A DNA stretch of 34,462 nt from an uncultured Bacilli bacterium (lineage in GTDB: Bacteria > Bacillota_I > Bacilli_A > RF39 > UBA660). The notes under the pieces are model-generated. The model was not told the DNA's origin. It saw only the letters and a list, made by a program, of their open reading frames with translations, and made no database searches. The DNA lies in assembly GCA_934101275.1 (NCBI GenBank), contig CAKOQM010000010.1:1-34462 (forward strand), in the 5' to 3' direction. Numbering within the stretch: position 1 is the stretch's first letter; each line of letters begins with the position of its first letter. Below, one piece after another: positions 23,830 to 32,134 of the stretch. The position numbers and the translations under genes are program-made.

Positions 23830-24147
23830 ATGAATGATTACGTTGTTTATGGAATAATTCTTATTGTTCTATTATTTATTTCTTTAGTTGTTATAAAATT
23901 AATGAAAAAAGATTTCCATCTAGAAGCTAATAAACTCTTAGGATATTTAGGTGGTAAAGATAATATCATTAATGCCGAATGCAATCTATCACGATTTAAA
24001 GTTGTTTTAAAAGATATTTCCAAAGTCGATAAAGATGGTATTACAAAGTTAGGAGCCAAAGGAATTGTTGAAATTGATAATCAATTAAAGATTATTTTTG
24101 GCAAAGACGCAAAACAATTAAAAAGATATATAGACGAATTATTATAA
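23830..24147 (+). CDS. Membrane-tethered PTS EIIB-like domain
   Basis: A 105-residue protein: an N-terminal helix (VVYGIILIVLLFISLVVIKL, about 5-24) joined to a glucose-family EIIB-like domain. The domain shows YLGGKDNIINAECNLSRFKVVLKD (about 39-62) and LGAKGIVEI, the normal order for EIIB. The cysteine at the phosphorylation site (ECNLSR) is kept. No EIIC or EIIA is fused or nearby, so it may be a regulator or a recruited structural domain and not a transporter part. AAAGGGAG precedes the ATG and a TATAAT stands just upstream. A terminator follows. Confidence 0.75.
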   Translation: MNDYVVYGIILIVLLFISLVVIKLMKKDFHLEANKLLGYLGGKDNIINAECNLSRFKVVLKDISKVDKDGITKLGAKGIVEIDNQLKIIFGKDAKQLKRYIDELL

Positions 24148-24151
24148 AAAG

Positions 24152-24180
24152 ACAGACTTCTCAAAAAAGCCTGTTTTTTT
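24152..24180 (+). terminator. Intrinsic terminator after the EIIB-like gene
   Basis: Stem ACAG/CTGT (24152-24155 with 24171-24174) continued inward by CTT/AAG after one mismatch, followed by a T run to 24180. Confidence 0.65.
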
Positions 24181-24267
24181 CTGTCAAAGATATTCCCGTT
24201 GAAAATTAACGGTAAAAGTGTCAGTGAATTTCAATGGAAATAGAAAGAAAATACATATTTAAAATAA

Positions 24268-24519
24268 AAAGGTTCTTGTGACGCTAATAATGAGTTAATT
24301 AGAAGTGTTTTACCTAAAGGAACTTCTTTTGATAATTTAACTCAAGAAGATATTAATTTATTGATGTCACATATTAACTCTTACAAAAGAAAAAAGTTAA
24401 ACGATTCATCTCCACTTGAATTGTTTAACTTATTATACGGTGAGATTATTGCCTCCAAACTTGGCATCATTTACATAGAAAGCAATTCTATTAATCTCAC
24501 GAATTCTTTACTAAAATAA
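24268..24519 (+). pseudogene. IS30-family transposase, C-terminal remnant
   Basis: An open stretch without a start codon translates to the C-terminal end of IS30-type transposases: NNELIRSVLPKGTSFDNLT, then QEDINLLMSHINSYKRK and SPLELFN, ending at TAA 24517-24519. An in-frame stop (24265-24267) lies just upstream and no other transposase part is found nearby. Only about 80 of the usual 300 or more residues remain. It marks old transposition in this junction between housekeeping genes and accessory region. The rest of the 24148-24803 interval holds hairpins and no gene. Confidence 0.75.
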
Positions 24520-24520
24520 G

Positions 24521-24544
24521 GTTATAAAGCACTTATTTTATAAC
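24521..24544. repeat. 8-bp inverted repeat after the transposase remnant
   Basis: GTTATAAA (24521-24528) and TTTATAAC (24537-24544) directly follow the remnant's stop codon. No T run follows, so termination is uncertain. Confidence 0.5.
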
Positions 24545-24594
24545 AGTGAATAAGCATCATTTTTTATTATTTATTATCATAGTACCAAGGGTGG

Positions 24595-24625
24595 AGCTTT
24601 CAAATTCAAAAAAAATTTGAAAGCT
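24595..24625. repeat. Perfect 12-bp inverted repeat
   Basis: AGCTTTCAAATT (24595-24606) and AATTTGAAAGCT (24614-24625) with a 7-base A-rich loop. It may be a leftover insertion-sequence end or a hairpin from the decayed IS30-type element; I cannot tell which. Confidence 0.6.
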
Positions 24626-24694
24626 TCGACTCTTATTCGTTATGTAAAAAATTAGCTGTAAATTCACTTTTCATGTGTATTTTACCACCTTTTT

Positions 24695-24734
24695 ATATAA
24701 AAATATACCCATTTTTTGACTTGGATATATTTTT
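24695..24734. repeat. Palindromic repeat, copy 1
   Basis: A hairpin-forming sequence with AAAAATATA (24699-24707) pairing with TATATTTTT (24726-24734) and CCA with TGG inside. The first 24 bases are identical to copy 2 at 26114, on the other side of the ATPase gene. The inner stem is degraded compared with copy 2. Confidence 0.75.
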
Positions 24735-24803
24735 GACTCTTGAAGCTGGAATTTGCTTTTACCACTTGGCTTATTCATTTGTTACATGTCTTTATATTAT
24801 TCA

Positions 24804-26000
24804 CTATTTTTCAAGCAACCAATCAATTATATTTTTATGAATTATGCCATTTTGTGAGAAATCAAATTTATCCATCGAAAGAACATATTTTGGATAGTTG
24901 TCTTCGATCTTTTTATAAGCATTAAATTCTCTATCAATTACTGTTTCATCACTTAAAATATAAGCAACCTGAATATATATTTTTTCATTAAACCTTGTTG
25001 CTATAAAATCTATTTCGCCATTTTCTAATGTACCAATATTGATCTTATATCCTCTAGCAATTAGTTCATTATAAACAATGTTTTCCAGATAAGCTCCAAT
25101 TTGTTCTTTTTTACCTTCACTTAAAATATTAGTAAAACCTAAATCAGTTAAATAATATTTATATTTACCTGTAAGAATTCTTTTACCTCTAACATCATAT
25201 CTTTCTGCTTTTGAAATAAGATTTGCACGAGCTATATAATCAAGATAATTATATAATGTTTCCAATGATACGTTTCTCGAATCGCTTTGCATATATTTTT
25301 TTAAACTATCAGGTGAGAATACTTGAGATGGAGTAGTTAAAACATAAGTAACTATTCTATTTAATAGATCTATATCTTTAATATTAAATCTTTTTACGAT
25401 ATCCTTTATTATTATTGAATCATAAATATCATTTAAATAAGTTTTTCTTGAAGCATCATCTTTTTGCATAAATCTTTGCGGCATTCCACCCCATTTAATA
25501 TAATCATTAAATGCATCTTCAATATTTCTATTATCTGTAATATTTAATAATTTACAAACTTCATCAAATGTAAATGGAGTTATTTTAAAACTTACATATC
25601 TTCCTGCTATGTGAGTTGCTAAATCACTCGATAACAAATCGCTATTAGAACCCGTTATAAAAATAGATGTGTTTTTTGTTGCTCTTAATGAATTAATAAC
25701 TTTTTCCCACTTATCCACATTCTGAATTTCATCAAAGAATAAATAGTATTTTTTATCATCTATTATTTTTTCTTTAACATAATTGTTTAATTTTTTAGGA
25801 TCAGTATATTCTTCATAATCATAATCTTCAAAGTTAATATAGATAATGTGATTATCATTCACATCATTTTCTTTTAACTCATCTATTATTTGCCTTAAAA
25901 TAACTGATTTTCCAGAACGTCTAATACCAATTAATACTTTAATTAAATCTTGATCATAAAATGGTCTAATTATTTTTAAATATCTTTCACGAATAACCAT
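24804..26000 (-). CDS. AAA ATPase with C-terminal DUF4143 domain, paralogue 1
   Basis: A 398-residue protein of the AAA_14/DUF4143 type. Walker A GIRRSGKS lies at about 24-31, Walker B YYLFFDEIQNVDKW at about 84-97, the sensor-like strand SIFITGSNSDLLS follows, then a winged-helix and a PD-(D/E)XK-like C-terminal half (GEIDFIATRF, then YIQVAYIL). The biological role of this abundant family is not settled; members are common in accessory regions. It is a close paralogue of the gene at 28155, with the same length and matching C-terminal motifs NYPKYVLSMD and SQNGIIHKNI. AAGGAAGAGGG precedes the ATG. Flanking palindromic repeats and an upstream direct repeat suggest it moved or is regulated as a unit. 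Confidence 0.85.
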   Translation of the reverse strand: MVIRERYLKIIRPFYDQDLIKVLIGIRRSGKSVILRQIIDELKENDVNDNHIIYINFEDYDYEEYTDPKKLNNYVKEKIIDDKKYYLFFDEIQNVDKWEKVINSLRATKNTSIFITGSNSDLLSSDLATHIAGRYVSFKITPFTFDEVCKLLNITDNRNIEDAFNDYIKWGGMPQRFMQKDDASRKTYLNDIYDSIIIKDIVKRFNIKDIDLLNRIVTYVLTTPSQVFSPDSLKKYMQSDSRNVSLETLYNYLDYIARANLISKAERYDVRGKRILTGKYKYYLTDLGFTNILSEGKKEQIGAYLENIVYNELIARGYKINIGTLENGEIDFIATRFNEKIYIQVAYILSDETVIDREFNAYKKIEDNYPKYVLSMDKFDFSQNGIIHKNIIDWLLEK

Positions 26001-26026
26001 AATCCCTCTTCCTTTCTTATATATAC

Positions 26027-26055
26027 ATTATAATACCATATTAAATTTTCGTCAA
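26027..26055 (-). promoter_or_regulatory. Promoter of the DUF4143 ATPase paralogue 1
   Basis: On the minus strand TTGACG (26050-26055), exactly 17 bases, TATAAT (26027-26032). Confidence 0.85.
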
Positions 26056-26105
26056 TTTATTACGACACAGAGTAATTTTTTTGTTAAAATGCCAATTTAT
26101 TACGA
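26053..26105. promoter_or_regulatory. Pair of 13-bp direct repeats overlapping the -35
   Basis: CAATTTATTACGA occurs at 26053-26065, overlapping the -35 of the ATPase promoter, and again at 26093-26105, 40 bases away (about four helical turns). The geometry suggests an operator for a dimeric or looping regulator; the regulator is unknown. Confidence 0.55.
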
Positions 26106-26113
26106 TTGCACAT

Positions 26114-26154
26114 TATATAAAAATATACCCATTTTTTAAAATGGATATATTTTT
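26114..26154. repeat. Palindromic repeat, copy 2
   Basis: A long near-perfect palindrome. AAAAATATA (26119-26127) and CCATTTT (26129-26135) pair with AAAATGG (26138-26144) and TATATTTTT (26146-26154), with one C-A mismatch and a two-base loop. It shares its first 24 bases with the copy at 24695. Confidence 0.8.
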
Positions 26155-26190
26155 GAAAACAGGAATTCACTTTTTCTACTCAGCCTTATT

Positions 26191-26487
26191 TTAAATAATT
26201 TTAATATCTGTTATATCAGATATTTTAATTTTATCCCCATCTAAAGTAAGTAAATAATTACCGCTTTTACCCACGATTGTTTTTACTTCTGTTTGGTCTT
26301 TCAAAGTTATTTCTACTTCTTTTTTATAAACAAAGTTTCTGTCATGAAAAATAGCATCAATTTTACGAGGAATATTACCTTCCTTGTTTACTCTTTTTAA
26401 ACGACTATAAAAGAGTTCCTTATTATTGTCTATTTTTTTCTCCATTGGACTTTGAAAAACTTTGGGTAAATCTTTCAAAAAAATCAC
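26191..26487 (-). CDS. Hypothetical 95-98-residue protein
   Basis: Not recognised. A small basic soluble protein with an N-terminal helical part (MEKKIDNNKELFYSRLKRV) and a C-terminal beta-rich part (KKEVEITLKDQTEVKTIVG, YLLTLDGDKIKISDITDI) resembling a small barrel. The start is either GTG 26487 or TTG 26478; the TTG has the better ribosome site, AGAGGTGA. It is divergent from the SEDS gene. Confidence 0.55.
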   Translation of the reverse strand: MIFLKDLPKVFQSPMEKKIDNNKELFYSRLKRVNKEGNIPRKIDAIFHDRNFVYKKEVEITLKDQTEVKTIVGKSGNYLLTLDGDKIKISDITDIKII

Positions 26488-26522
26488 CTCTTACCTTTAT
26501 TTTATGATTAAAACGTAGCTTT

Positions 26523-27632
26523 ATGAAACATAATAAAGATATGAAAAAAGAAACGATTTATAAAATTATATTTTTTTATTTTCCTTTTCTTATACTGATG
26601 GGCATCAGCCTTGTTTTAATGTACCATGCCAAATTTATTACAGATACCTTTGCCCGTCACTTTGAAAGACAAATCCTTTGGTTTAGTATTGGTTTTATCA
26701 TTCTTTTTCTAACCCATTTTTTTAAACTGGAAAAGTTATTTAAATACAGTTTTTGGCTTTACTTAAGTAATATTTTTTTACTTGTTTTAGTTTTATTTAT
26801 TGGTGAAAGTACAAATGGTTCAAAAGCTTGGCTTTCTTTTAAATATTTTAGTTTTCAACCAAGTGAATTTATGAAACTAAGCTACACCCTTTTTCTAGCT
26901 CATTATGTGTCCAAACAAAAACCAAAAAAATGGTATCAAGAACTTCTTTTATTATTAAAAGTGTTTCTTTTATTCTTAATTCCATCTTTACTCATTTTCT
27001 TGGAACCTGATACAGGGGCGATTGTCTTTTTATTTATCATTACCGTTGTTTCTTTATGCTTTTCTTCTATTTCTAAACGTTGGTTAATCTTAATTGGTGT
27101 TCTTTTACTTTGTTTAGGAAGTTTATTTACTTATTTCTATCTTTATCAAAAAGAAGTCCTCCTTTCTTTTCTTGGTTCTTCTATTTTTTACCGAATTGAC
27201 CGATTACTTACCATTGGAAGTGGTATGCAAATTGAAAATGCCTTAATCGCAATTGGAAGTGCTCCTTTTTATCAGTTTAACTTAACAAAAACAGGCATTT
27301 ATATTCCAGAAGCTCCCACTGATTTTGCCTTTGCCCTTACCGCGAATGTTTTTGGCATATTAGGAGAACTTATCCTCATTCTTATGTTTTTTATTCTCGA
27401 TTCTTATCTTCAATCTTATAGCAAGAAAATCATTAAAAAAGAGCAAAAAATGTTTGCCTATTCTTTTTTAACCTGTCTTATTGTAAATGAACTTATAAAC
27501 ATCAGTATGAATTTAGGATTATTCCCTATTATTGGTATTCCTCTTCCTTTTGTAAGCTATGGAGGTTCATCTCTTATCGTTTCTTTCTTATTCTTAGCTT
27601 TCATTTTTTCTTTTAAGAGAAAAACGAATTAA
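26523..27632 (+). CDS. SEDS family peptidoglycan polymerase (FtsW/RodA/SpoVE type)
   Basis: A 369-residue polytopic membrane protein with SEDS signatures: FQPSEFMKL (about 115-123), LEPDTGAIVFLF, and the C-terminal GIPLPFVSYGGSSL (about 341-354). These glycosyltransferases polymerise lipid II with a partner transpeptidase. The loop normally reading PEAHTDFIFAVIGEELG is PEAPTDFAFALTANVFG: the TDF core is kept but the following Glu-Glu is replaced by Ala-Asn. The partner is not nearby, so whether it serves division, elongation or spore cortex cannot be decided. The ribosome site is weak. Its end overlaps the convergent small gene by 20 bases. Confidence 0.88.
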   Translation: MKHNKDMKKETIYKIIFFYFPFLILMGISLVLMYHAKFITDTFARHFERQILWFSIGFIILFLTHFFKLEKLFKYSFWLYLSNIFLLVLVLFIGESTNGSKAWLSFKYFSFQPSEFMKLSYTLFLAHYVSKQKPKKWYQELLLLLKVFLLFLIPSLLIFLEPDTGAIVFLFIITVVSLCFSSISKRWLILIGVLLLCLGSLFTYFYLYQKEVLLSFLGSSIFYRIDRLLTIGSGMQIENALIAIGSAPFYQFNLTKTGIYIPEAPTDFAFALTANVFGILGELILILMFFILDSYLQSYSKKIIKKEQKMFAYSFLTCLIVNELINISMNLGLFPIIGIPLPFVSYGGSSLIVSFLFLAFIFSFKRKTN

Positions 27633-27987
27633 CCTTACTTTCTAATTCTTCTAAAAATTGAGTCATGACTTCTTCATCCAATGCCTCTAACTTAGGAATT
27701 ATATCAAGAAAATAACTTTCGATTTTTTCTCTATTTAAAGCTCTTCTTAAGATTTCTTCATAATTATTATCACTTTCAAAATCCTCTTTTTGTTTACCTT
27801 CCTTATTTATTAATACATAATTAATTTTATTTTCTTTTATAATCTCTAATACTTTATCTAAAGAATTAGAAGGAAAAGCTACCCTGTCATCAATTATTTT
27901 ATAAGAAAACAAATAATGCAGAATAGAAGCATCTTCATCAAATGTTTCATAAAATATACCACTTTTTCTTATTTTTAATTCTTTCAT
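27613..27987 (-). CDS. Orphan MutS-domain-I-like (MSL) small protein
   Basis: A 124-residue protein clearly paralogous to the DGR accessory protein at 32434. Both show ELKIRxxGxFYxxFxxDAxILHYLFxYKI at the N-terminus, then xRVxFPxNxLxKVL and INY. The FYxxF-DA pattern recalls the mismatch-binding first domain of MutS. MutS-like accessory genes are known in some DGRs. This copy is about 3 kb outside the cassette and convergent with the SEDS gene. It may be a remnant, a trans-acting copy or part of a wider family. I chose ATG 27987 with AAAGAG upstream; TTG 27993 is also in frame. Confidence 0.65.
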   Translation of the reverse strand: MKELKIRKSGIFYETFDEDASILHYLFSYKIIDDRVAFPSNSLDKVLEIIKENKINYVLINKEGKQKEDFESDNNYEEILRRALNREKIESYFLDIIPKLEALDEEVMTQFLEELESKVNSFFS

Positions 27988-28055
27988 ATTCAATCTCTTT
28001 CTTATTCTTAAATACTATATCTTATTTAATAGAGGATTGCAACTAATTACTTCAA

Positions 28056-28091
28056 GGAAAATATATGCCTTATTTTATAGCTATATTTTCC
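28056..28091. repeat. 10-bp inverted repeat upstream of ATPase paralogue 2
   Basis: GGAAAATATA (28056-28065) and TATATTTTCC (28082-28091) with a 16-base spacer, ending 16 bases before the -35. The arms resemble the AAAAATATA/TATATTTTT arms of the palindromes beside paralogue 1. Confidence 0.6.
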
Positions 28092-28107
28092 TACAAGAAA
28101 ATATAAA

Positions 28108-28136
28108 TTGACAAACATCCTAATTTGTCATATAAT
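28108..28136 (+). promoter_or_regulatory. Perfect-consensus promoter of ATPase paralogue 2
   Basis: TTGACA (28108-28113), 17 bases, TATAAT (28131-28136). An internal inverted repeat TGACAAA/TTTGTCA spans from the -35 to just before the -10 and could be an operator. Confidence 0.88.
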
Positions 28137-28154
28137 TTTTATGAGGTGGAAGAT

Positions 28155-29351
28155 ATGCTAAAGAGAGAAAAATATTTATCCCAAATAAGAGACTTTTATG
28201 ACAAAGATTTAATTAAAATAATCACCGGTATAAGACGATCTGGTAAATCAGTATTATTAAAGCAAATCATAGATGAGCTTAAAGAGCAAGATATTGATGA
28301 AGACCATATTATTTATATAAACTTTGAGGACGTAAGATACGCTGGTATCACAGATTATCTTAAATTAAATGAATTTATTATTTCTAAAATAAAAGACGAC
28401 CAAAAATACTATTTATTCTTTGATGAAATACAATGGGTATCTAACTGGGAAAAAGTAATAAATTCTTTTAAAGCGACGCTTAATGTTTCTATCTTTATCA
28501 CAGGTTCAAATTCCAAATTATTATCAGGTGAATTAGCTACCCTTCTTTCAGGAAGATATGTCTCATTTCAAATGGCTCCATTCAACTTTAAAGAAGTCAT
28601 CGAATTAAAAAAATTAAAAACAAAGGAAGATATTAAAAATGCCTTTATGGATTACATTCTGTGGGGCGGCATGCCTCAAAGGTTTGAATTTGATAATCTA
28701 GAATCTATGAAAGCTTATTTAACAGATATTTTTAATTCCATAGTTTTGAAAGATATTGTTAAAAGGTATAATATTAAAAATGTAACTTTGTTTGAAAGAA
28801 TTATGGAATATCTTGTCACAAATCCATCACAAGTATTTTCACCTAAAAATATGTTAAATGAATTTGCCAAAGAAGATATTCCTATTTCCTCTAAAACAGT
28901 ATATGATTGTTTAGACTATGCGGAGTCATCTATGTTAATGAGAAAAGCCATGGAATACGATATTCGAGGCAAACGAATTTTATCTAGAAAAGATAAATAC
29001 TATTTAACTGATTTAGGCCTTGGTCAAGTATTGAATGTAAACAAAAAAGGTCAATATGGAGCCTACTTAGAAAATATTGTTTTTAACGAATTAATTTACC
29101 GGGGTTATGATGTAAGTATTGGTAATAATAACGGCAAAGAAATTGATTTTGTCGTCACAAAATATAATCAAAAAGAATACTATCAAGTATGTTATTATCT
29201 AACGGATGAAAATGTTGTCGAAAGAGAATTTGGAGCTTTTCAAGGAATTGATGACAATTATCCTAAATATGTATTATCCATGGATGAACTTGACTTCTCA
29301 CAAAATGGCATTATTCATAAAAATATAATTAATTGGTTGTTAGAAAAGTAA
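28155..29351 (+). CDS. AAA ATPase with C-terminal DUF4143 domain, paralogue 2
   Basis: A 398-residue paralogue of the gene at 24804, with Walker A GIRRSGKS (about 24-31), Walker B YYLFFDEIQWVSNW, SIFITGSNSKLLS, then a winged-helix and PD-(D/E)XK-like C-terminal part (GKEIDFVVTKY, YYQVCYYL). The start is ATG 28155 with GAGGTGG upstream; a longer in-frame reading from TTG 28125 would begin before the predicted transcription start. It has its own consensus promoter and terminator, so it is a self-contained unit inserted between oppositely oriented genes. Confidence 0.85.
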   Translation: MLKREKYLSQIRDFYDKDLIKIITGIRRSGKSVLLKQIIDELKEQDIDEDHIIYINFEDVRYAGITDYLKLNEFIISKIKDDQKYYLFFDEIQWVSNWEKVINSFKATLNVSIFITGSNSKLLSGELATLLSGRYVSFQMAPFNFKEVIELKKLKTKEDIKNAFMDYILWGGMPQRFEFDNLESMKAYLTDIFNSIVLKDIVKRYNIKNVTLFERIMEYLVTNPSQVFSPKNMLNEFAKEDIPISSKTVYDCLDYAESSMLMRKAMEYDIRGKRILSRKDKYYLTDLGLGQVLNVNKKGQYGAYLENIVFNELIYRGYDVSIGNNNGKEIDFVVTKYNQKEYYQVCYYLTDENVVEREFGAFQGIDDNYPKYVLSMDELDFSQNGIIHKNIINWLLEK

Positions 29352-29378
29352 AAAGGCTGCCCAACTGGCAACCTTTTT
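29351..29378. terminator. Bidirectional terminator
   Basis: AAAAGG (29351-29356) pairs with CCTTTT (29372-29377) and TGCC (29358-29361) with GGCA (29367-29370). T runs follow on both strands, serving the ATPase gene and the convergent pseudogene. Confidence 0.8.
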
Positions 29379-29381
29379 ACT

Positions 29382-31024
29382 TTATCTAACTAAACATTTC
29401 TTTCGAAAGAAAACAAAAGCAAGCTCATAAATATTTTCTACTTTTTCCAATTTTAATTCTTTGTAATATTCTTTTTCTTTCATCTGTTTTATTGCTTTTC
29501 TTCCTAAAGACTCCATTTCTTTTCTGTTGTTGCAAGTTTAAACTCACAAATAAAGCCAAAACTATTATCTAATTTCCGAACAGAGATATCAAATTTACCT
29601 TGACCAGTCTCTCTGTTACTTTTTACAACATAGTTTTTAGTATTTAAGAAAGTTTGAAAAAGACCTAACATATAGCCATGATAAAGCATTTCTCCAGCAT
29701 CTAAAAAAGACATACTTTGTAACATTTCATTTAAACACTGTTCTAAAGTGTTTTTATCATTTTTTACAAAAGCTTGATTGAGAGCATATAAATTATCACT
29801 AATATCCAAGCTTTGATAAGTACTATTCATAATTTTACACAATAACTGTTTCACTTCATTATTTGGTAATTTTAAAGAACTTATCATTAAGCCATCCTGT
29901 TCTTCATGATTATTTATTGTTAAGCAACCTGAAGAAAATAAGATATTTAAAATATTATTTAGGCTATTATAGTCTTTAAAATCCTGACAAGTAATTTTAT
30001 CATTATAAGAGAAATATACGTTTTCTCCTTGAACAATTCTTTCTAATTGTCCCTTATTATTTTCATCTGTTTTTAACAGTAAATCTTTAATTAAATCATT
30101 ACCACTTGTGTTTATCCAATAATTATCAAATATACCTGTACTGGCATAATTTAAAATACTCCAAGGATTATATATATGTGTGCCTGAAAAATTATGATCA
30201 TCATACATATCTCTTACCTTTTCTGTTAAAGTTAAATCATAATAAAAAAGAAGCTTTTCAGTCTCTTTTTGGGTAAATCCAAAAAACTCATCAAATTCTT
30301 TACTCATTAAATCATAGATACGTAAGTTATTTAAATCACCAAAAATACTTTCCTTACTTACTCTTAAAATACCTGTTAATACACCAATATAAAGGCTATT
30401 ATTTGTTTTTAATGAACTAGATTAAACACTTCTTAAAAAATCTATCACATCTTCGTAGAAACCATCCAAATAACCTTCTTGAATAGGAACATCATATTCA
30501 TCAATAAGGAGAATAACCTTTCTATCAAAATAGCGATAAAGATAATTACATAACTTACGAAGAAAAATTTTTAAGTCATCTTCGCTACCTAATCGATTCA
30601 CGATTGTGTCAAAGTAATTTTGTTCTGATTTTTCTAAGGATTCGTAGACATAACGTTTGCTTTGATAAATATCACTCATTAGAAAGGCAAATTGTTTTAA
30701 AACGCTTTCAAAGCTTTTCTGTTTCAAATCTTTAAAACTTAAATTAATCACAGGATAGGTGTTTTGAATATCCTTATACTTAGAATAATAAATATATAAA
30801 CCTTCAAATAGATTTTTATTACTTGCTTCTTTGTCAACATCAAAGAAATTTTCTAACATAGACATAAATAAAGTTTTGTCAAATCTTCTTGGTCTAGTAA
30901 AAAGGTTCACACCTTCCCCACAGTCTAGCAAATTTTCAATAACTTACGTCTTATCAATATAATAACTATTCTGCTCAATTAAACTTTTAAAGTTTTCAAC
31001 ACCTAAGGCAATACTTTTTTTCAT
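29382..31024 (-). pseudogene. AAA-ATPase-like / PD-(D/E)XK nuclease protein, inactivated
   Basis: One continuous reading frame from ATG 31024 (MKKSIALGVENFKSLI, good AGAGG site) is cut by two in-frame stops: TAA 30944-30946 after YYIDKT, and TAA 30422-30424 after DFLRSV. A one-base frameshift in the A-rich stretch near 29515-29525 follows, and the sequence then resumes as MESLGRKAIKQMKEKEYY to the stop at 29382. The intact family has an N-terminal AAA-like domain (here RPRRFDKTL, IDEYDVPI) and a C-terminal nuclease-like domain (GQGKFDISV, FICEFKLA). The P-loop glycine is also changed to Asp (RPRRFGK is usual). At least three disabling lesions plus a P-loop mutation make this a true pseudogene and not a sequencing error. 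Confidence 0.9.
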
Positions 31025-31076
31025 ATCTATTCCTCTTTTCTTTTGTTTATTATCTTAATTTATTTTTTTTGAGACG

Positions 31077-32134
31077 TCAAGTTTTATACACATTTTCTAT
31101 TTTATCTTTTAGTTTATTTTGTTTGTCATATTTAAAAGAATAGGCATAATTATTCATAACACTGTAAAAGTACATAAAATTATCTTCATCATAATTTTTA
31201 CAACACCGTTTAATTGTTTTATAAATTTTCTTTCTTGTTTCACTTCTAATTTTTATAATTGTTTTTTTCTTAACAATTTTAAAATGATAACCTAAAAAAA
31301 CAAAACCATGACTTGCTTTTACTATCTTTGTTTTCTTAGGATTACATTTTAATTTAAACTCTTTATCTAACTTTTCCATAATTTTAGAAAGACATTCTTT
31401 TAAATACTCTTTATCTTTATGAAAAATAATATAATCGTCCATATAACGAATCATCTTTGTTAAATGTAAATCATGAATAATATAATGATCTAGAAAGCTT
31501 AAATAAAATATACTTAGAAATTGACTTGTCATGTTACCAATGGGTAATCCTTTACCTTTAACATAATATGGTAAATCATCTCTTTGAAAGTTTTTTATTT
31601 TTTCGTTAATATAACTTTCATTTGTACTATCTATGATATTACAAACAATCTTATATTCTTCATCCGTTAAATCCTTTTTTAAAAAGCTTTTTAAAGCATC
31701 ATGATCAATACTGTAAAAGTATTTAGAAATATCAAGCTTTAAAACATAAAATTCATCATTATTTTTCATCTCTTCAAGATATTTTTTAGCCAATCTAATC
31801 GCATAGTCACTCCCCATATTCTTTCTTGTCGCGACATTACGATAATCAAGATATTTTTCTAACTTAGGCATTAATATATATCTTGTTACATAATGATTAA
31901 TAATCTTATCTTCCATATTTAAAGACATAATAATACGACATTTAGGCTCATAAATTAAGAAAATAGAATAAAATTTTTAATATGATAATTACCAGCTTGT
32001 AATGTTTTATAAATAGCTATAATACGACTAAATTTATTTCTTTCAAACTTAATAAGTTTTTTCTTATGTTTAACATTTTTTCTTATCTCAGCCTCATAAA
32101 CCTTTAACAAATCATTTATTTTTAGTCCATCCAT
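31077..32134 (-). CDS. DGR reverse transcriptase, interrupted by a one-base frameshift
   Basis: The reverse transcriptase of the retroelement. The main ORF has KLDISKYFYSIDH, the DGR-type motif GLPIGNMTSQFLS (GxxxSQ, not the QGxxxSP of group II introns or retrons), the catalytic RYMDDYIIFH, and CNPKKTKI / FLGYHFK. The expected N-terminus is in another frame: ATG 32134 (MDGLKINDLLKVYEAEIRKN) runs to YHIKNFILF and a stop at 31955-31957. The next frame picks up directly as LIYEPKCRIIMSLNMEDKIINHYV. One extra T in the TTTT at 31960-31963 would give a 352-residue protein, normal for DGR enzymes. The first frame overlaps avd by 23 bases. Either a recent inactivation, a sequence error or recoding; no classical slippery heptamer is evident. 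Confidence 0.85.

Noticed and set aside
29504..30931. Two separate genes at 29504-30307 and 30422-30931
   Set aside because: They are in the same frame and joined by homologous sequence; the only break is one in-frame stop, so they are parts of one pseudogene.
31077..32134. Group II intron or retron reverse transcriptase
   Set aside because: The GxxxSQ motif, the avd-like neighbour and the adjacent TR/VR pair identify a DGR; there is no maturase domain, intron RNA or msr/msd.
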